DNA of 64,000 nucleotides, from positions 868,001 through 932,000 of the forward strand of contig NZ_JAKRKC020000002.1 of the NCBI RefSeq assembly GCF_022664455.2, written 5' to 3'. The first letter of the stretch is position 1, and every line of letters starts with the position of its first letter. A model generated the notes under the pieces. The model made no database searches. It was not told the DNA's origin and saw only the letters and a list, made by a program, of their open reading frames with translations. Shown in pieces: positions 41,078 through 49,571 of this stretch. This DNA is from Actinomadura luzonensis (lineage in GTDB: Bacteria; Actinomycetota; Actinomycetes; Streptosporangiales; Streptosporangiaceae). The translations under genes were made by a program, and so were the position numbers.

Positions 41078-42951
41078 GCTCTTCCCTTCAGTGTCAGCGG
41101 CGGCACCTCGGGCGTCTCCAGGTCGAAGATCAGCCCGTAGAAGGCCAGCTCGGCCTCCAGCACCGCGACGATAGTCTCCTCCCTGCGCCAGCCGTGCTGC
41201 TCGCCGGGGAAGGTCAGCAGGGCCCACTCTTTGCCGTGCCTGTCCAGTTCGGCGGTGAAACGCTCGGCCTGGCTCACGTCCACGATGGCGTCCTCCAGGC
41301 CGTGCATCATCAGGCACGGGCCCGACGCGCGGTAGGCGTTGAGCAGCGGCGAACGCTCGGCGTAACGCTGCCGGGTCTCCGGCAGCGGCCCCACCAGGCC
41401 GTCGAGGTAGCGGGACTCGAAGTCGTGCGTCTCGGCCGCCCAGCTCTCCGGGTCGGTGATCGCGTAGTGGGCGACGCCGCCCGCGAACACGTCGCTGTGC
41501 ACCAGCGCGGCGACCGTCGTCCAGCCGCCCGCGCTGCCGCCCCTGATCGCCAGCCGGGCGGCGTCGGCGCGGCCCAGCTCGACCAGGCCGCGCGCCACCT
41601 TGGCGCAGTCCTGCACGTCCACCACGCCCCACTGGTGGCGCAGCCGCTCCCGGTAGGCGCGGCCGTAGCCGGTCGAGCCGCCGTAGTTGACGACCGCCAC
41701 GCCGATGCCGCGGCTGGTGAAGTAGGCGATCTCCAGGTCCAGCACGATCGGCATGTGGCCGGTGGGCCCGCCGTGCACGAAGATCACGTACGGGGCCGGG
41801 CCGGCCGGCGCGCCTGACGGCGGGTAGAGGTGCGCGTGCACGCCCTCGATCGTCACCGCCTCCGGCGTGGGCAGCAGCGCGCGGTCGGGCAGCGGCTTGG
41901 GCGCCGAGACCGCCTCGGCCGCGCCGCCGTCCAGGTCGAGCAGCACGACCTCCAGCGGCGTGTACGGCGTCGCCCGCACCGCGGCGGCCTTGCCGTCCGC
42001 CACCGAGATCGTCGAGGCCCAGTGCGTCACGTCCGCGCCGCCCAGCTCGCGCAGCGCGCCGGTGGCCGGGTCCAGCACGCCGAGCCGCCGGCGGTCGGCG
42101 GTGCCGTACACGGCGGCGAGCCGGCCGTCCGCCGCGACCGCGAAGAACGTGAGGCCCGGCTTCCAGGCGGCCGCGCCGAACTCCAGCTCCACCGGCGTCA
42201 GGTTCGTCGCGGGGGAGCCGTCCAGGGGGACGAGGTGGATGTTCCACCAGCCGCCCGGGTCGGTCACCGCGTACAGGCTCGCGTTGTCGCGCCACTCGGC
42301 CTGGGCCACCGACTCCTCGGGGCCGCCGGCCACGACGCGGTGCGGGCCGGCCGTGCCGTCCTCGCGCAGCGGCGCCACGCACAGCTCGGTGCCGTCCCAG
42401 GGCATGCTGGGGTGGTCCCAGCCGATCCAGGCCAGGTGCCGGCCGTCGGGCGACAGGCGCGGGTTCATCAGGAAACGCTGGGCCGCCGCCAGCACCCGGA
42501 CCTCGCCGCCCGCCAGCGGCACCGCCACCAGGTCGCGCGCGTCCTCGACCTCGCGCACCGCCCACACCTCGGCGCGGCCCGGCGGCAGGTACAGGTCGGC
42601 GTAGCGGGCCGGGCCGGGCGGCGTGAGCGGCACCGGCTCGGCGTCGCCGTCGCGCCGGTAGAGGCGCTGGTCGGACCAGTTGGTGAAGACCAGGCCGCCG
42701 CCGTTCCCGTCGTCCGGCAGCGGGCGCCAGGAGCGGCCGCCGTACTCGACCACCCGGTTGCGGGCGTTCCAGCCGGGCGGCAGCGCGTCCGTACGCGTCC
42801 CGTCCGGCAGCCGGCGCACCACGCACCGGCGGCCGCCCTCGTGCGGGCGCGGCTCGTCCCACCACACCTCGACGCCGGCGGGCGTGGCCACCGCCTCCAC
42901 CCACTGGGGGCCGCCGTCGGTACGGGCCACGTCGATCGGTCGAATGCTCAT
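41074..42951 (-). CDS. S9-family prolyl oligopeptidase-type serine peptidase
   Basis: 625 residues from ATG 42951 (an ATG at 42969 overlaps the upstream gene). A beta-propeller covers the N-terminal ~380 residues, with repeated W/G/D blades such as RLSPDGRHLAWIGWDHP. The alpha/beta-hydrolase domain carries YVIFVHGGPTGH, the nucleophile motif IRGGSAGGWTTVAAL and a C-terminal GEQHGW catalytic His. No signal peptide, so cytoplasmic. Together with the C39 and M20 genes it forms a peptide-degrading operon. Confidence 0.9.
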   Translation of the reverse strand: MSIRPIDVARTDGGPQWVEAVATPAGVEVWWDEPRPHEGGRRCVVRRLPDGTRTDALPPGWNARNRVVEYGGRSWRPLPDDGNGGGLVFTNWSDQRLYRRDGDAEPVPLTPPGPARYADLYLPPGRAEVWAVREVEDARDLVAVPLAGGEVRVLAAAQRFLMNPRLSPDGRHLAWIGWDHPSMPWDGTELCVAPLREDGTAGPHRVVAGGPEESVAQAEWRDNASLYAVTDPGGWWNIHLVPLDGSPATNLTPVELEFGAAAWKPGLTFFAVAADGRLAAVYGTADRRRLGVLDPATGALRELGGADVTHWASTISVADGKAAAVRATPYTPLEVVLLDLDGGAAEAVSAPKPLPDRALLPTPEAVTIEGVHAHLYPPSGAPAGPAPYVIFVHGGPTGHMPIVLDLEIAYFTSRGIGVAVVNYGGSTGYGRAYRERLRHQWGVVDVQDCAKVARGLVELGRADAARLAIRGGSAGGWTTVAALVHSDVFAGGVAHYAITDPESWAAETHDFESRYLDGLVGPLPETRQRYAERSPLLNAYRASGPCLMMHGLEDAIVDVSQAERFTAELDRHGKEWALLTFPGEQHGWRREETIVAVLEAELAFYGLIFDLETPEVPPLTLKGRA

Positions 42952-42955
42952 CAGC

Positions 42956-44005
42956 TCACCAATTGCCATACATGCTCGGAGGAAGGGGATGACCGGGCGG
43001 ATGCAGGACGTACGCGATGCCGCCGCTGCCCGAGCCCCGCAGCCACACGTTCTCGAACGCTGCCCGCGGATGCACCCGCCGAACCTCGCCGCCCGGCACT
43101 GCGGGGTCGTGCACCACCACGTCGCCGCCGGCCGTGAAGCCGACCACGACGTGGATGTGGCCGTTCGTGGAGTAACCGGCGGCGGGCAGCTCGTGCGCGC
43201 GGAACGACTGCGACGTGATCACCGGGACGCCCGCCCGGACGAACGACTCCAGCTCCGCCGCCGACCGCAGCCGCGTCACGAAGCCCGCCAGCCCGTACCG
43301 GCCCGCGTAGGCCACGTTGAACGGCCAGTTGCCGGTGCCCTGGTAGCTCTCGTCGTAGGCGCCCATGGCGGCGTGGTCCACGACGGGGGCCGGGTCGTCC
43401 GCGCCCACCCACGCCAGCTCCTCCGGGCCGGGGCCGCGGCCCCAGAAGCCGAGCACCATGGCCGTCGAGGCCGGGCCGCACCAGTTGGCGCCGCCGCCGT
43501 CGAAACGCGGGTGGTGGCCGGCGTGGGCGTGCTGCCACAGGCGCGGCACCGCCAGCTCCACCGGCTCGGCGGCGAGCGGCGCGCTCGGCGCGACCGGGCG
43601 GCGCGGCACGGCCGAGGCCATCACGCCGAGCCCGGTCACCCGCGCCGGGCCGTGCCGGATGACGCGCACCTGGTAGGCGGTCACCGGGCTGCGCGCCACG
43701 AACGTGTCCACCGCCACGTCGCCGTGCTCGTCCCCCTGGCCGGGCACCGACGTGCGGGGGCCGCCGTGCTCGGACCAGCGCCCCATCACGTACCACTTGG
43801 TTAGGGCCCCTGAGGCGACCCTGGCCCGGAGCGCGACCTCGAGCCACGCGCCCGGCGGGGTGCGCGCGGTCCACGAGGGCACGAGCTGGGTGGCGGGGAA
43901 GCCGATCTCGCGCTCGTCGCCGTCCCACACCTCGCCCGCGGCCGGGGGCACGGCGAAGCGGGCGAAGGAGACGCGGGCGAGATCGACGGTGAGCACCAGG
44001 CACAT
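42956..44005 (-). CDS. C39-like papain-fold peptidase
   Basis: About 349 residues from ATG 44005; ATG 44032 is an in-frame alternative. The N-terminal ~150 residues form a beta-rich region (ARVSFARFAVPPAAGEVWDG, AYQVRVIRHGPARVTGLGV). The C-terminal peptidase_C39_2 domain shows catalytic Cys in GGGANWCGPASTAMVL, His in STNGHIHVVVGF and the following HDPA. No signal peptide is seen, which is unusual for this group. Its stop lies 4 bp before the S9 start, so the three peptidase genes are cotranscribed. Confidence 0.82.
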   Translation of the reverse strand: MCLVLTVDLARVSFARFAVPPAAGEVWDGDEREIGFPATQLVPSWTARTPPGAWLEVALRARVASGALTKWYVMGRWSEHGGPRTSVPGQGDEHGDVAVDTFVARSPVTAYQVRVIRHGPARVTGLGVMASAVPRRPVAPSAPLAAEPVELAVPRLWQHAHAGHHPRFDGGGANWCGPASTAMVLGFWGRGPGPEELAWVGADDPAPVVDHAAMGAYDESYQGTGNWPFNVAYAGRYGLAGFVTRLRSAAELESFVRAGVPVITSQSFRAHELPAAGYSTNGHIHVVVGFTAGGDVVVHDPAVPGGEVRRVHPRAAFENVWLRGSGSGGIAYVLHPPGHPLPPSMYGNW

Positions 44006-44106
44006 TGTGCTTTCGGACCCGTTGTCGCACATCGGACGTTTTACGTACCGCTGCCTCCCTCCGGCGGCCCCCGATTGTGTCGGTGATCATCTCTATGGTT
44101 CGGGGC

Positions 44107-45468
44107 ATGACCCAAGCCGTCCAGGCCTACTCCTACGCGGGCCCCTCCACCCTGACCGCCGACGGCAGGCTCGGCCTGTCGACCTCGGGCGGCACGGCGC
44201 TGTCCGGCCCGCAGGCGCACCCCCGCTTCTTCAGCGGCCTGCTCACGCACGCCGCCCCGGCCGCCGCCGGGCTGCTGGCCGTCGCCGACGTCGCGCTCAC
44301 CCGCTACCACCAGCCCCGTCCCGGCTGGACCCGCGACCCGGTGGTGACCTGCGACGGAGACCGGCTCAGGTTCGAGTCGTTCTCCGCCTGCGGCGGCGTC
44401 TACGCCCGGCTCGACGTCCTGGAGCTCGACGGCGACGTCCTCGACCGGGGCACCACCAACGTCGACGTCAACGGCCCGCTGCGCGAGTCCCTGGCCAGGG
44501 TCGGCGGGCGCGACCCGCTGCACCTCGGCGTCGGCCCCGACGAGCTGACCGTCACCACCCTCGACGGGGCCGTGGTGGAGAAGAAGGTGCCGCTGCCCGA
44601 GCGGTGGCTGCGCGGGTTCGCCGAGGTGCAGGTGATCGCGGCCGGGTTCGACCTGCGGGCCGAGCTGGCGGGGCCGCAGGCGGTGCGCTTCCTGCGCTCG
44701 CTGCCGCGCGGCGCCAGGACCACCGTCTGGGCCGTCCCCGCCGGCCGCGACCTGCGGCTGTCCTCCGGGCCGGCGCGCGGCGGCGTCGGCCTGTCCGGCA
44801 CCGGCCGGGTCGCCACCCTGCTGCCGCTGCTGCGCTTCGCGAAGAAGCTGCGCGTGTACGGGCCCGCCGACGGCTCCTCGGCGGCCGGCGCGTGGGAGCT
44901 GGAGCTGCCCGGCATGCGCTACACCCTGGCCGTCTCGCCCGAGCCGTGGCGCGGCTTCTCCGGCGAGGGCGCGGTCCTGTCCGACCTGGCCACCGACGAG
45001 GCCGCCGCCGACGCCGACGTGGTCGGGATGTTGCTCAACTTCGAGCCGACGGTCGAGCTCGGCCTGCTCGCCGACCGCGCCGGCCTGCCGGTCGAACGCG
45101 TCCGCGCCGCGCTCACCCAGCTCGGCACCGCCGGCCGCGTCGGCTACGACCTGCACGAGGCCGCCCACTTCCACCGCGAGCTGCCCTACGACCGCGACCA
45201 GGTCGCCCAGCTCAACCCCCGCCTCACCGCCGCCCGCCGGCTCGTGGCGTCGGGCGCGGTCCGCCTCGCGGGCGACACGGCCGAGGTCACCACCGACGGC
45301 GGGATGCGCCGGGTGCGCATCGCGTCCGGGGAGTGCACCTGCCCCTGGTGGTACGACCACCGGGGGTCGCGCGGCCCGTGCAAGCACGTCCTCGCCGCCC
45401 GCATCGCCGCCCGCCCCTCCTCGGCCGAGCCCGAGGGCGCGGCCCGACAGGGCACAGCGGCCCCATGA
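44107..45468 (+). CDS. SWIM zinc-finger protein
   Basis: 453 residues. The SWIM signature CTCPWWYDHRGSRGPCKH near the C-terminus provides the CxC...CxH zinc ligands; SWIM domains bind DNA or protein. The ~390-residue N-terminal part has no recognised enzymatic motif (AVQAYSYAGPSTLTADGRLG; FESFSACGGVYARLDVLEL). It is divergent from the C39 gene, and its stop overlaps the start of the repeat-rich partner by 4 bp (ATGA). Stoichiometric coupling suggests a complex. Confidence 0.85.
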   Translation: MTQAVQAYSYAGPSTLTADGRLGLSTSGGTALSGPQAHPRFFSGLLTHAAPAAAGLLAVADVALTRYHQPRPGWTRDPVVTCDGDRLRFESFSACGGVYARLDVLELDGDVLDRGTTNVDVNGPLRESLARVGGRDPLHLGVGPDELTVTTLDGAVVEKKVPLPERWLRGFAEVQVIAAGFDLRAELAGPQAVRFLRSLPRGARTTVWAVPAGRDLRLSSGPARGGVGLSGTGRVATLLPLLRFAKKLRVYGPADGSSAAGAWELELPGMRYTLAVSPEPWRGFSGEGAVLSDLATDEAAADADVVGMLLNFEPTVELGLLADRAGLPVERVRAALTQLGTAGRVGYDLHEAAHFHRELPYDRDQVAQLNPRLTAARRLVASGAVRLAGDTAEVTTDGGMRRVRIASGECTCPWWYDHRGSRGPCKHVLAARIAARPSSAEPEGAARQGTAAP

Positions 45469-48236
45469 CGCCCACCCACTCCCCGCCGGAACACGATCCG
45501 CCTGAGAGCGAGCGGTCCGGCGAGCCCTCCCATCCACTCACCGACGGGCAGGCCGGCGAGCCGCCTCATCCGTCCATTAGTGGAGGGGCCGTCGAGCCGC
45601 TTCATCCGCTCGCGGACGGGCAGGCCGTCGAGCCGCCTCATCCGTCCATAAACGGAGGGGCCGTCGAGCCGCTTCATCCGCTCGCGGACGGGTGGGCCAG
45701 CGAGTTGCCCCATCCGCTCGCGGACCAGTGGGCCGGCGAGCCGCCCGACGCCGCCCGGCTGCGCGCTGATCCCCGGCTCGACCACCTCGTCCGGCGGCTG
45801 TTTGAGCCCGGCGCGGGGCGCGCCGGCGGACCGCCGCGCGCCGGCCGGGCCGCCCTCGGCGCCTGGCTCACCGCGCTCACGACGCTCGCGGCCGAGGGCA
45901 GGATCGGCCGCGACCTGCTGCTCGACGGCTGCGTCCGCCGCTTCCTGCACGGCGGCCACGACGCCGGTCTGCGCTTCTTCGTCCGCCTGCACGAGTCGCT
46001 GGAGCCCACCCCCGACGAGGTGCGCGAGCGCGCCGGCGACTACCTGCGCCTGCTCCGCACCGGCTCCGGCTCCAGCCCCGTCGCCGGCCTGGCCTTGCGC
46101 CACCTGCGCCGGCTCACCGGGCTCGACGCGCGCGACGTGACGGACGCGGTGCGGGCCCTGCTGTCCCGGCCGGAACGCAAGCTGGTGGCGGCCGGGCTCG
46201 CCTGGCTCGACGAACTCGCCCGCACCCACCCGCCCGGCGACCGCGGCGGCAGCCTGGACGCGTTCGCGCCCGGGCTGGCGGCGGCGTTCGGCTGCCCGTC
46301 CGGTGACGTGCAAGGGCGCGCGGTACGGCTGGCGATCAAGTACGCGAAGCGGTTCGGCCCGGCGGGCGCTGAGGCCGTGCGCGCCGGGCTAGGCGCCCTG
46401 CCGCAGGACCTCGCGGAGACCCTGGCGGCCGCGTTCGGCGGCGAGACGCCCCCTGCCGGCGGCGACCTCGCGCTCGTTCCGCTGCCCGCCCCACGGCGGC
46501 TCCGGCCGCTGCCGCCCAGGCCGCGCACGCCCGCCGACCTCGCCCATCCGCCGCGCGGGGACGACTGGCAGGCCGCGGAGCGGTGGCTGGCCGGCGTCGT
46601 CCGGCTCCACGCCGAGGACCCCGGCGCGCTGGCCGCGGCCCTGTCCGGCCACGCCACGGCGACCCCCGGCCTGCGCGCCCCCGCTGCCCCTGCCTCGGCG
46701 GACCCGCCTGCCGCCCCCGGTCTGCCTGCCGCCTCCGGTCTGCCTGCCTCGGCGGACCCGCGTGCCTCAACCGACCTACGTGCCTCCGGCGACCCGCGTG
46801 CCTCAGCGGACCTACGTGCCTCCGCCGACGCGCCTGTCTCGGCCGGCCCGCCTGCCGCCTCCGGTCTGCGCGCTGCCACCGGCCTGCGCGTCCCCGGCGG
46901 GGTGCGCGTCCCCGGTGGGGTGCGCGTCCCCGGTGGGGTGCGCGTCCCCGGTGGGGTGCGCGGCGGCGGTGGGGTGCGGGTCGGCGGGGGCGTGCGGGGC
47001 GTGGGGGAGTGGGTGCGGCGGATCGTCGGGCTGCTCACCTCGCGCCCGGAACGGACGCCCCACGGCGAGGCGGGACCGGCGCCGCACAGGCTCCTGCTGC
47101 GGCGCTGGGCCGAGGTCCACGACGCGCTGCGTGACGGCACGTCGCCGCCGTACCTGCTGGCCGAGCCCACGGAGCCGACCGGGCACCTCGACCCGGCCGA
47201 GCTGGTCGCCCGGCTGGCGGGCTACCAGCGGGCGGGCGTCCGGGCGCTGCCCGCCGACCTGCAGCAGGCGCTGCTCCGGTTGCCCCGCGCCGTCCCGCCG
47301 GAGGTGGTGACGCGGGCCCGCGCCCTCACCTCGGAGGCGGGACGGGCGGCGGCCCGCTGGATGGACGGCGGCCGCCCCGAGCCGGCCACCACCTGGCCGG
47401 GCCGCCTCCGCGTCCGAGCGCGGGCCACCGGCCTGGCGCTGATCGACGACCTGTACGCGGCCCCACCGGCAGGACCGGTGGGGCCGGCGGGCCCGGCGGA
47501 GGGCGGGCAGGCCGTGGACCGCGGCGACCCGCCGGGCGACCACGGCGACCCAAGAGGCGACCGCGGCGACCCGCCGGGCGACCACGGCGACCCAAGAGGC
47601 GACCACGGTGACCCGCCGGGCGACCGCGGTGACTCGCCGGGCGATCACGGCGGGTCCCTGTCGTGGTGGCCCTACCTGATGCCGTCAGACCGGGAGGTCG
47701 TCGCCCGGCACTTCGCGCCCTACCTGCTGCGCCGCCCCGGGCGCGAGCATGTCGGGCCGCGGCAGGCGATCGCGCTCGCGGTGGCCGGGGGGCCGCCCGG
47801 TGACGGCGTCGCCCTCGTCCTGGCCCACGTCGTCGCGGACCGGACGGCGGGCGGCGCGGAGCGGCGGGCGGCGCCGGTGGTGGAGCTGGCGGCCCGCGGC
47901 GAGCTGGACGGGGCGCGGCTCGGCCGGCAGCTCGGCCTGTTGTCACGCGGGCCGTGGTTCAAGCCCGGCCCGGTGCTGGAGACGCTGGAGGCCGCGGCGG
48001 CGCTCGGGGCGCACCGGGAGGTGTGGCAGGTCGTGACCGGGTTCCTGGACGCCTTCCTGCCCGGGCCGGAGGAGCGGGCGACCGCCCGGCACACGCAGGC
48101 GCTGACGTTCGCCCTGCGCGCGGCGCGGTGGGCCGGGGCACGCGGCGCGGTGCCGTGCGTCGCGGAGATCGCCGCGCGGCGGGCGTCGAACAACTTCGTG
48201 CGTGAGGCGCGGCGGCTGCACACGTACCTCACCTGA
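45465..48236 (+). CDS. Large repeat-rich partner of the SWIM protein (DUF6493-like)
   Basis: 923 residues, coupled to the SWIM gene. Folded, mostly helical HEAT-like blocks (LDHLVRRLFEPGAGRAGG; DVTDAVRALLSRPERKLVAAG) are separated by three low-complexity repeat arrays: a 12-aa HPLADG-type array near the N-terminus, a V-R-V-P-G-G array in the middle, and a D-H-G-D-P-P-G array before the C-terminal helical part. Similar long proteins next to SWIM genes occur in actinomycetes. I assign the DUF6493 family from memory and position. No catalytic motif was found; a scaffold role is speculative. Confidence 0.7.
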   Translation: MTPTHSPPEHDPPESERSGEPSHPLTDGQAGEPPHPSISGGAVEPLHPLADGQAVEPPHPSINGGAVEPLHPLADGWASELPHPLADQWAGEPPDAARLRADPRLDHLVRRLFEPGAGRAGGPPRAGRAALGAWLTALTTLAAEGRIGRDLLLDGCVRRFLHGGHDAGLRFFVRLHESLEPTPDEVRERAGDYLRLLRTGSGSSPVAGLALRHLRRLTGLDARDVTDAVRALLSRPERKLVAAGLAWLDELARTHPPGDRGGSLDAFAPGLAAAFGCPSGDVQGRAVRLAIKYAKRFGPAGAEAVRAGLGALPQDLAETLAAAFGGETPPAGGDLALVPLPAPRRLRPLPPRPRTPADLAHPPRGDDWQAAERWLAGVVRLHAEDPGALAAALSGHATATPGLRAPAAPASADPPAAPGLPAASGLPASADPRASTDLRASGDPRASADLRASADAPVSAGPPAASGLRAATGLRVPGGVRVPGGVRVPGGVRVPGGVRGGGGVRVGGGVRGVGEWVRRIVGLLTSRPERTPHGEAGPAPHRLLLRRWAEVHDALRDGTSPPYLLAEPTEPTGHLDPAELVARLAGYQRAGVRALPADLQQALLRLPRAVPPEVVTRARALTSEAGRAAARWMDGGRPEPATTWPGRLRVRARATGLALIDDLYAAPPAGPVGPAGPAEGGQAVDRGDPPGDHGDPRGDRGDPPGDHGDPRGDHGDPPGDRGDSPGDHGGSLSWWPYLMPSDREVVARHFAPYLLRRPGREHVGPRQAIALAVAGGPPGDGVALVLAHVVADRTAGGAERRAAPVVELAARGELDGARLGRQLGLLSRGPWFKPGPVLETLEAAAALGAHREVWQVVTGFLDAFLPGPEERATARHTQALTFALRAARWAGARGAVPCVAEIAARRASNNFVREARRLHTYLT
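45519..45745 (+). repeat. 36-bp tandem repeat (12-aa HP unit), six copies
   Basis: Units of the form x-E-P-x-H-P-x3-G-x-A recur six times near the N-terminus of the DUF6493-like protein. Two copies differ only by a few bases, indicating recent duplication. Confidence 0.85.
46884..46991 (+). repeat. 18-bp tandem repeat encoding VRVPGG, six copies
   Basis: GTGCGCGTCCCCGGTGGG occurs three times exactly (46902-46955) with diverged flanking units on both sides. It follows a Thr/Ala/Ser-Asp-Pro repeat stretch (~46680-46860). Confidence 0.9.
47517..47660 (+). repeat. 21-bp tandem repeat encoding D-H/R-G-D-P-P/R-G
   Basis: About six and a half units repeat with alternating His/Arg and Pro/Arg codons. 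The array is highly charged and predicted to be disordered. Confidence 0.88.
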
Positions 48237-48338
48237 GCGGCGGCGGGCGGCGGCGCTCACGGGCACCCCGGGAGCGAGCAGGATTCCGGGCCGCGCTGCC
48301 GGGCCGCGTCGCCGGGCAGATCGGTCGTCGGCGGCTCG

Positions 48339-48390
48339 GTGACCCCCCACGCAGGCCGGCGCGCCCGTGACGGCCTGCGTGGGGGGTCAC
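48339..48390. terminator. Long bidirectional terminator hairpin
   Basis: GTGACCCCCCACGCAGGCC (48339-48357) and its exact reverse complement (48372-48390) make a 19-bp perfect stem with a 14-nt loop between two convergent genes. No T-tract on either side. This is the strongest hairpin in the window. Confidence 0.8.
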
Positions 48391-48403
48391 GGGGTCGGGG
48401 GCG

Positions 48404-49513
48404 TCAGAGGTACAGGCCGGTGGACTCGTCGCCCTGGGCGGGGGTGAACTCGCGGCCGGCGCGCAGCGCGTACAGCTCCGCGAGGGTCGCCCCCGACGGC
48501 CCCACGCCGTCGGGCTTGCCGAGCCAGGCGACGGCCTCGTCCCTGCTCAGCGGGCCCACCTCGAGCTGGGTCAGGCAGCGGCCCGGGCGGACGACGGCCG
48601 GGTGGAGCCGGGCCAGGTCCTCGTTGGTGGTGATGGCCACCAGCACGTCGCGGCCCTGGCCGAGCAGGCCGTCGGTCAGGTTGAGCAGCCGCGACAGGCC
48701 CTGGCCCGCCTGCGCCTTCGCGCCGGAGCTGATCAGCTCGTCGCAGTCCTCCAGGACCAGCAGCCGCCACCGCTGCGTCTCCTCGTCGGTGTCGTAGCCG
48801 ACGGCCACCTCCATCAGGTAGCCGGGCTCGTTGAACAGGCGCTCGGGGTCGAGGACGCAGTCGACCTGGCACCACTCCCGCCACTGCTTGGCCAGCGTGC
48901 GCAGCAGCGTGGTCTTGCCGGTGCCGGGCTGGCCGTGCAGCAGGATCAGGCGGCCGTTGACGTCCGCCGGGGTGATCGCCATCAGCCGGTCGAGGGCGGG
49001 ACGGACCTTGCCGGAGTAGTTCTGGCTGATCTCCGGCCACGCCTGCGCGGTGATCGGCTTCTCCGAACGGGTGCCGCCGTGCGTGCCCCGCCACCAGAAG
49101 CCCATGTCGACGTGGTCGGCCTCGGGCACGGCCTCCTCCGCGCCCTCGATGCTCTCGTGCAGCACGGACTTGGCCAGCTCCTCGTTGACCGCCGTGACGC
49201 TGACCGTGGCGGTGCGGTTGCGGTGGCGGACCACGCGCAGCGTCCAGCCGTCGCCGCAGATGAGCCGCGACTCCGAGCCGTCCTCGACGCGGGCCGTGCG
49301 CAGCACCCGGCCGCCGGGCGGGGCGAGCGGGGCGTCGGGACGCACGCGCTCCAGGTTGGCCAGCCGGGACCACGGCTGCGCGCCCGTCGCGAACGGCGAC
49401 AGCGCCAGGGCGTCGATCACGTCGATGGCGGAGTCGGCGTCGTCGATCCAGATGTTCATCGGAAGCTCCGAGGAGTCCGGGCTGGGGAACGGCACCTCCT
49501 TAATCACAGACAT
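48404..49513 (-). CDS. AAA ATPase with N-terminal DUF5925-type domain
   Basis: About 369 residues from ATG 49513 (ATG 49522 also possible). The N-terminal ~170 residues resemble DUF5925 (MNIWIDDADSAIDVIDALAL; VSVTAVNEELAKSVLHESI). The AAA core has Walker A GQPGTGKTTLLRTLA, Walker B WRLLVLEDCDEL, sensor AITTNEDL and arginine-finger region HPAVVRPGRC. It is probably cotranscribed with the Ser/Thr kinase that precedes it on this strand (58-bp gap). Substrate unknown. Confidence 0.85.
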   Translation of the reverse strand: MSVIKEVPFPSPDSSELPMNIWIDDADSAIDVIDALALSPFATGAQPWSRLANLERVRPDAPLAPPGGRVLRTARVEDGSESRLICGDGWTLRVVRHRNRTATVSVTAVNEELAKSVLHESIEGAEEAVPEADHVDMGFWWRGTHGGTRSEKPITAQAWPEISQNYSGKVRPALDRLMAITPADVNGRLILLHGQPGTGKTTLLRTLAKQWREWCQVDCVLDPERLFNEPGYLMEVAVGYDTDEETQRWRLLVLEDCDELISSGAKAQAGQGLSRLLNLTDGLLGQGRDVLVAITTNEDLARLHPAVVRPGRCLTQLEVGPLSRDEAVAWLGKPDGVGPSGATLAELYALRAGREFTPAQGDESTGLYL

Positions 49514-49571
49514 AACTTCCATGATCTGGTCCGGCGGCCCGGATGTCGAAGGTTTTTGCCTGCCGATCTGG

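Noticed and set aside
46684..46991. Possible CRISPR-like array
   Set aside because: The repeats are contiguous 18-bp in-frame coding units without spacers, so this is a protein repeat.
48339..48390. Possible attachment site or transposon terminal repeat
   Set aside because: No integrase, transposase or target duplication nearby. The position between convergent stops fits a terminator.
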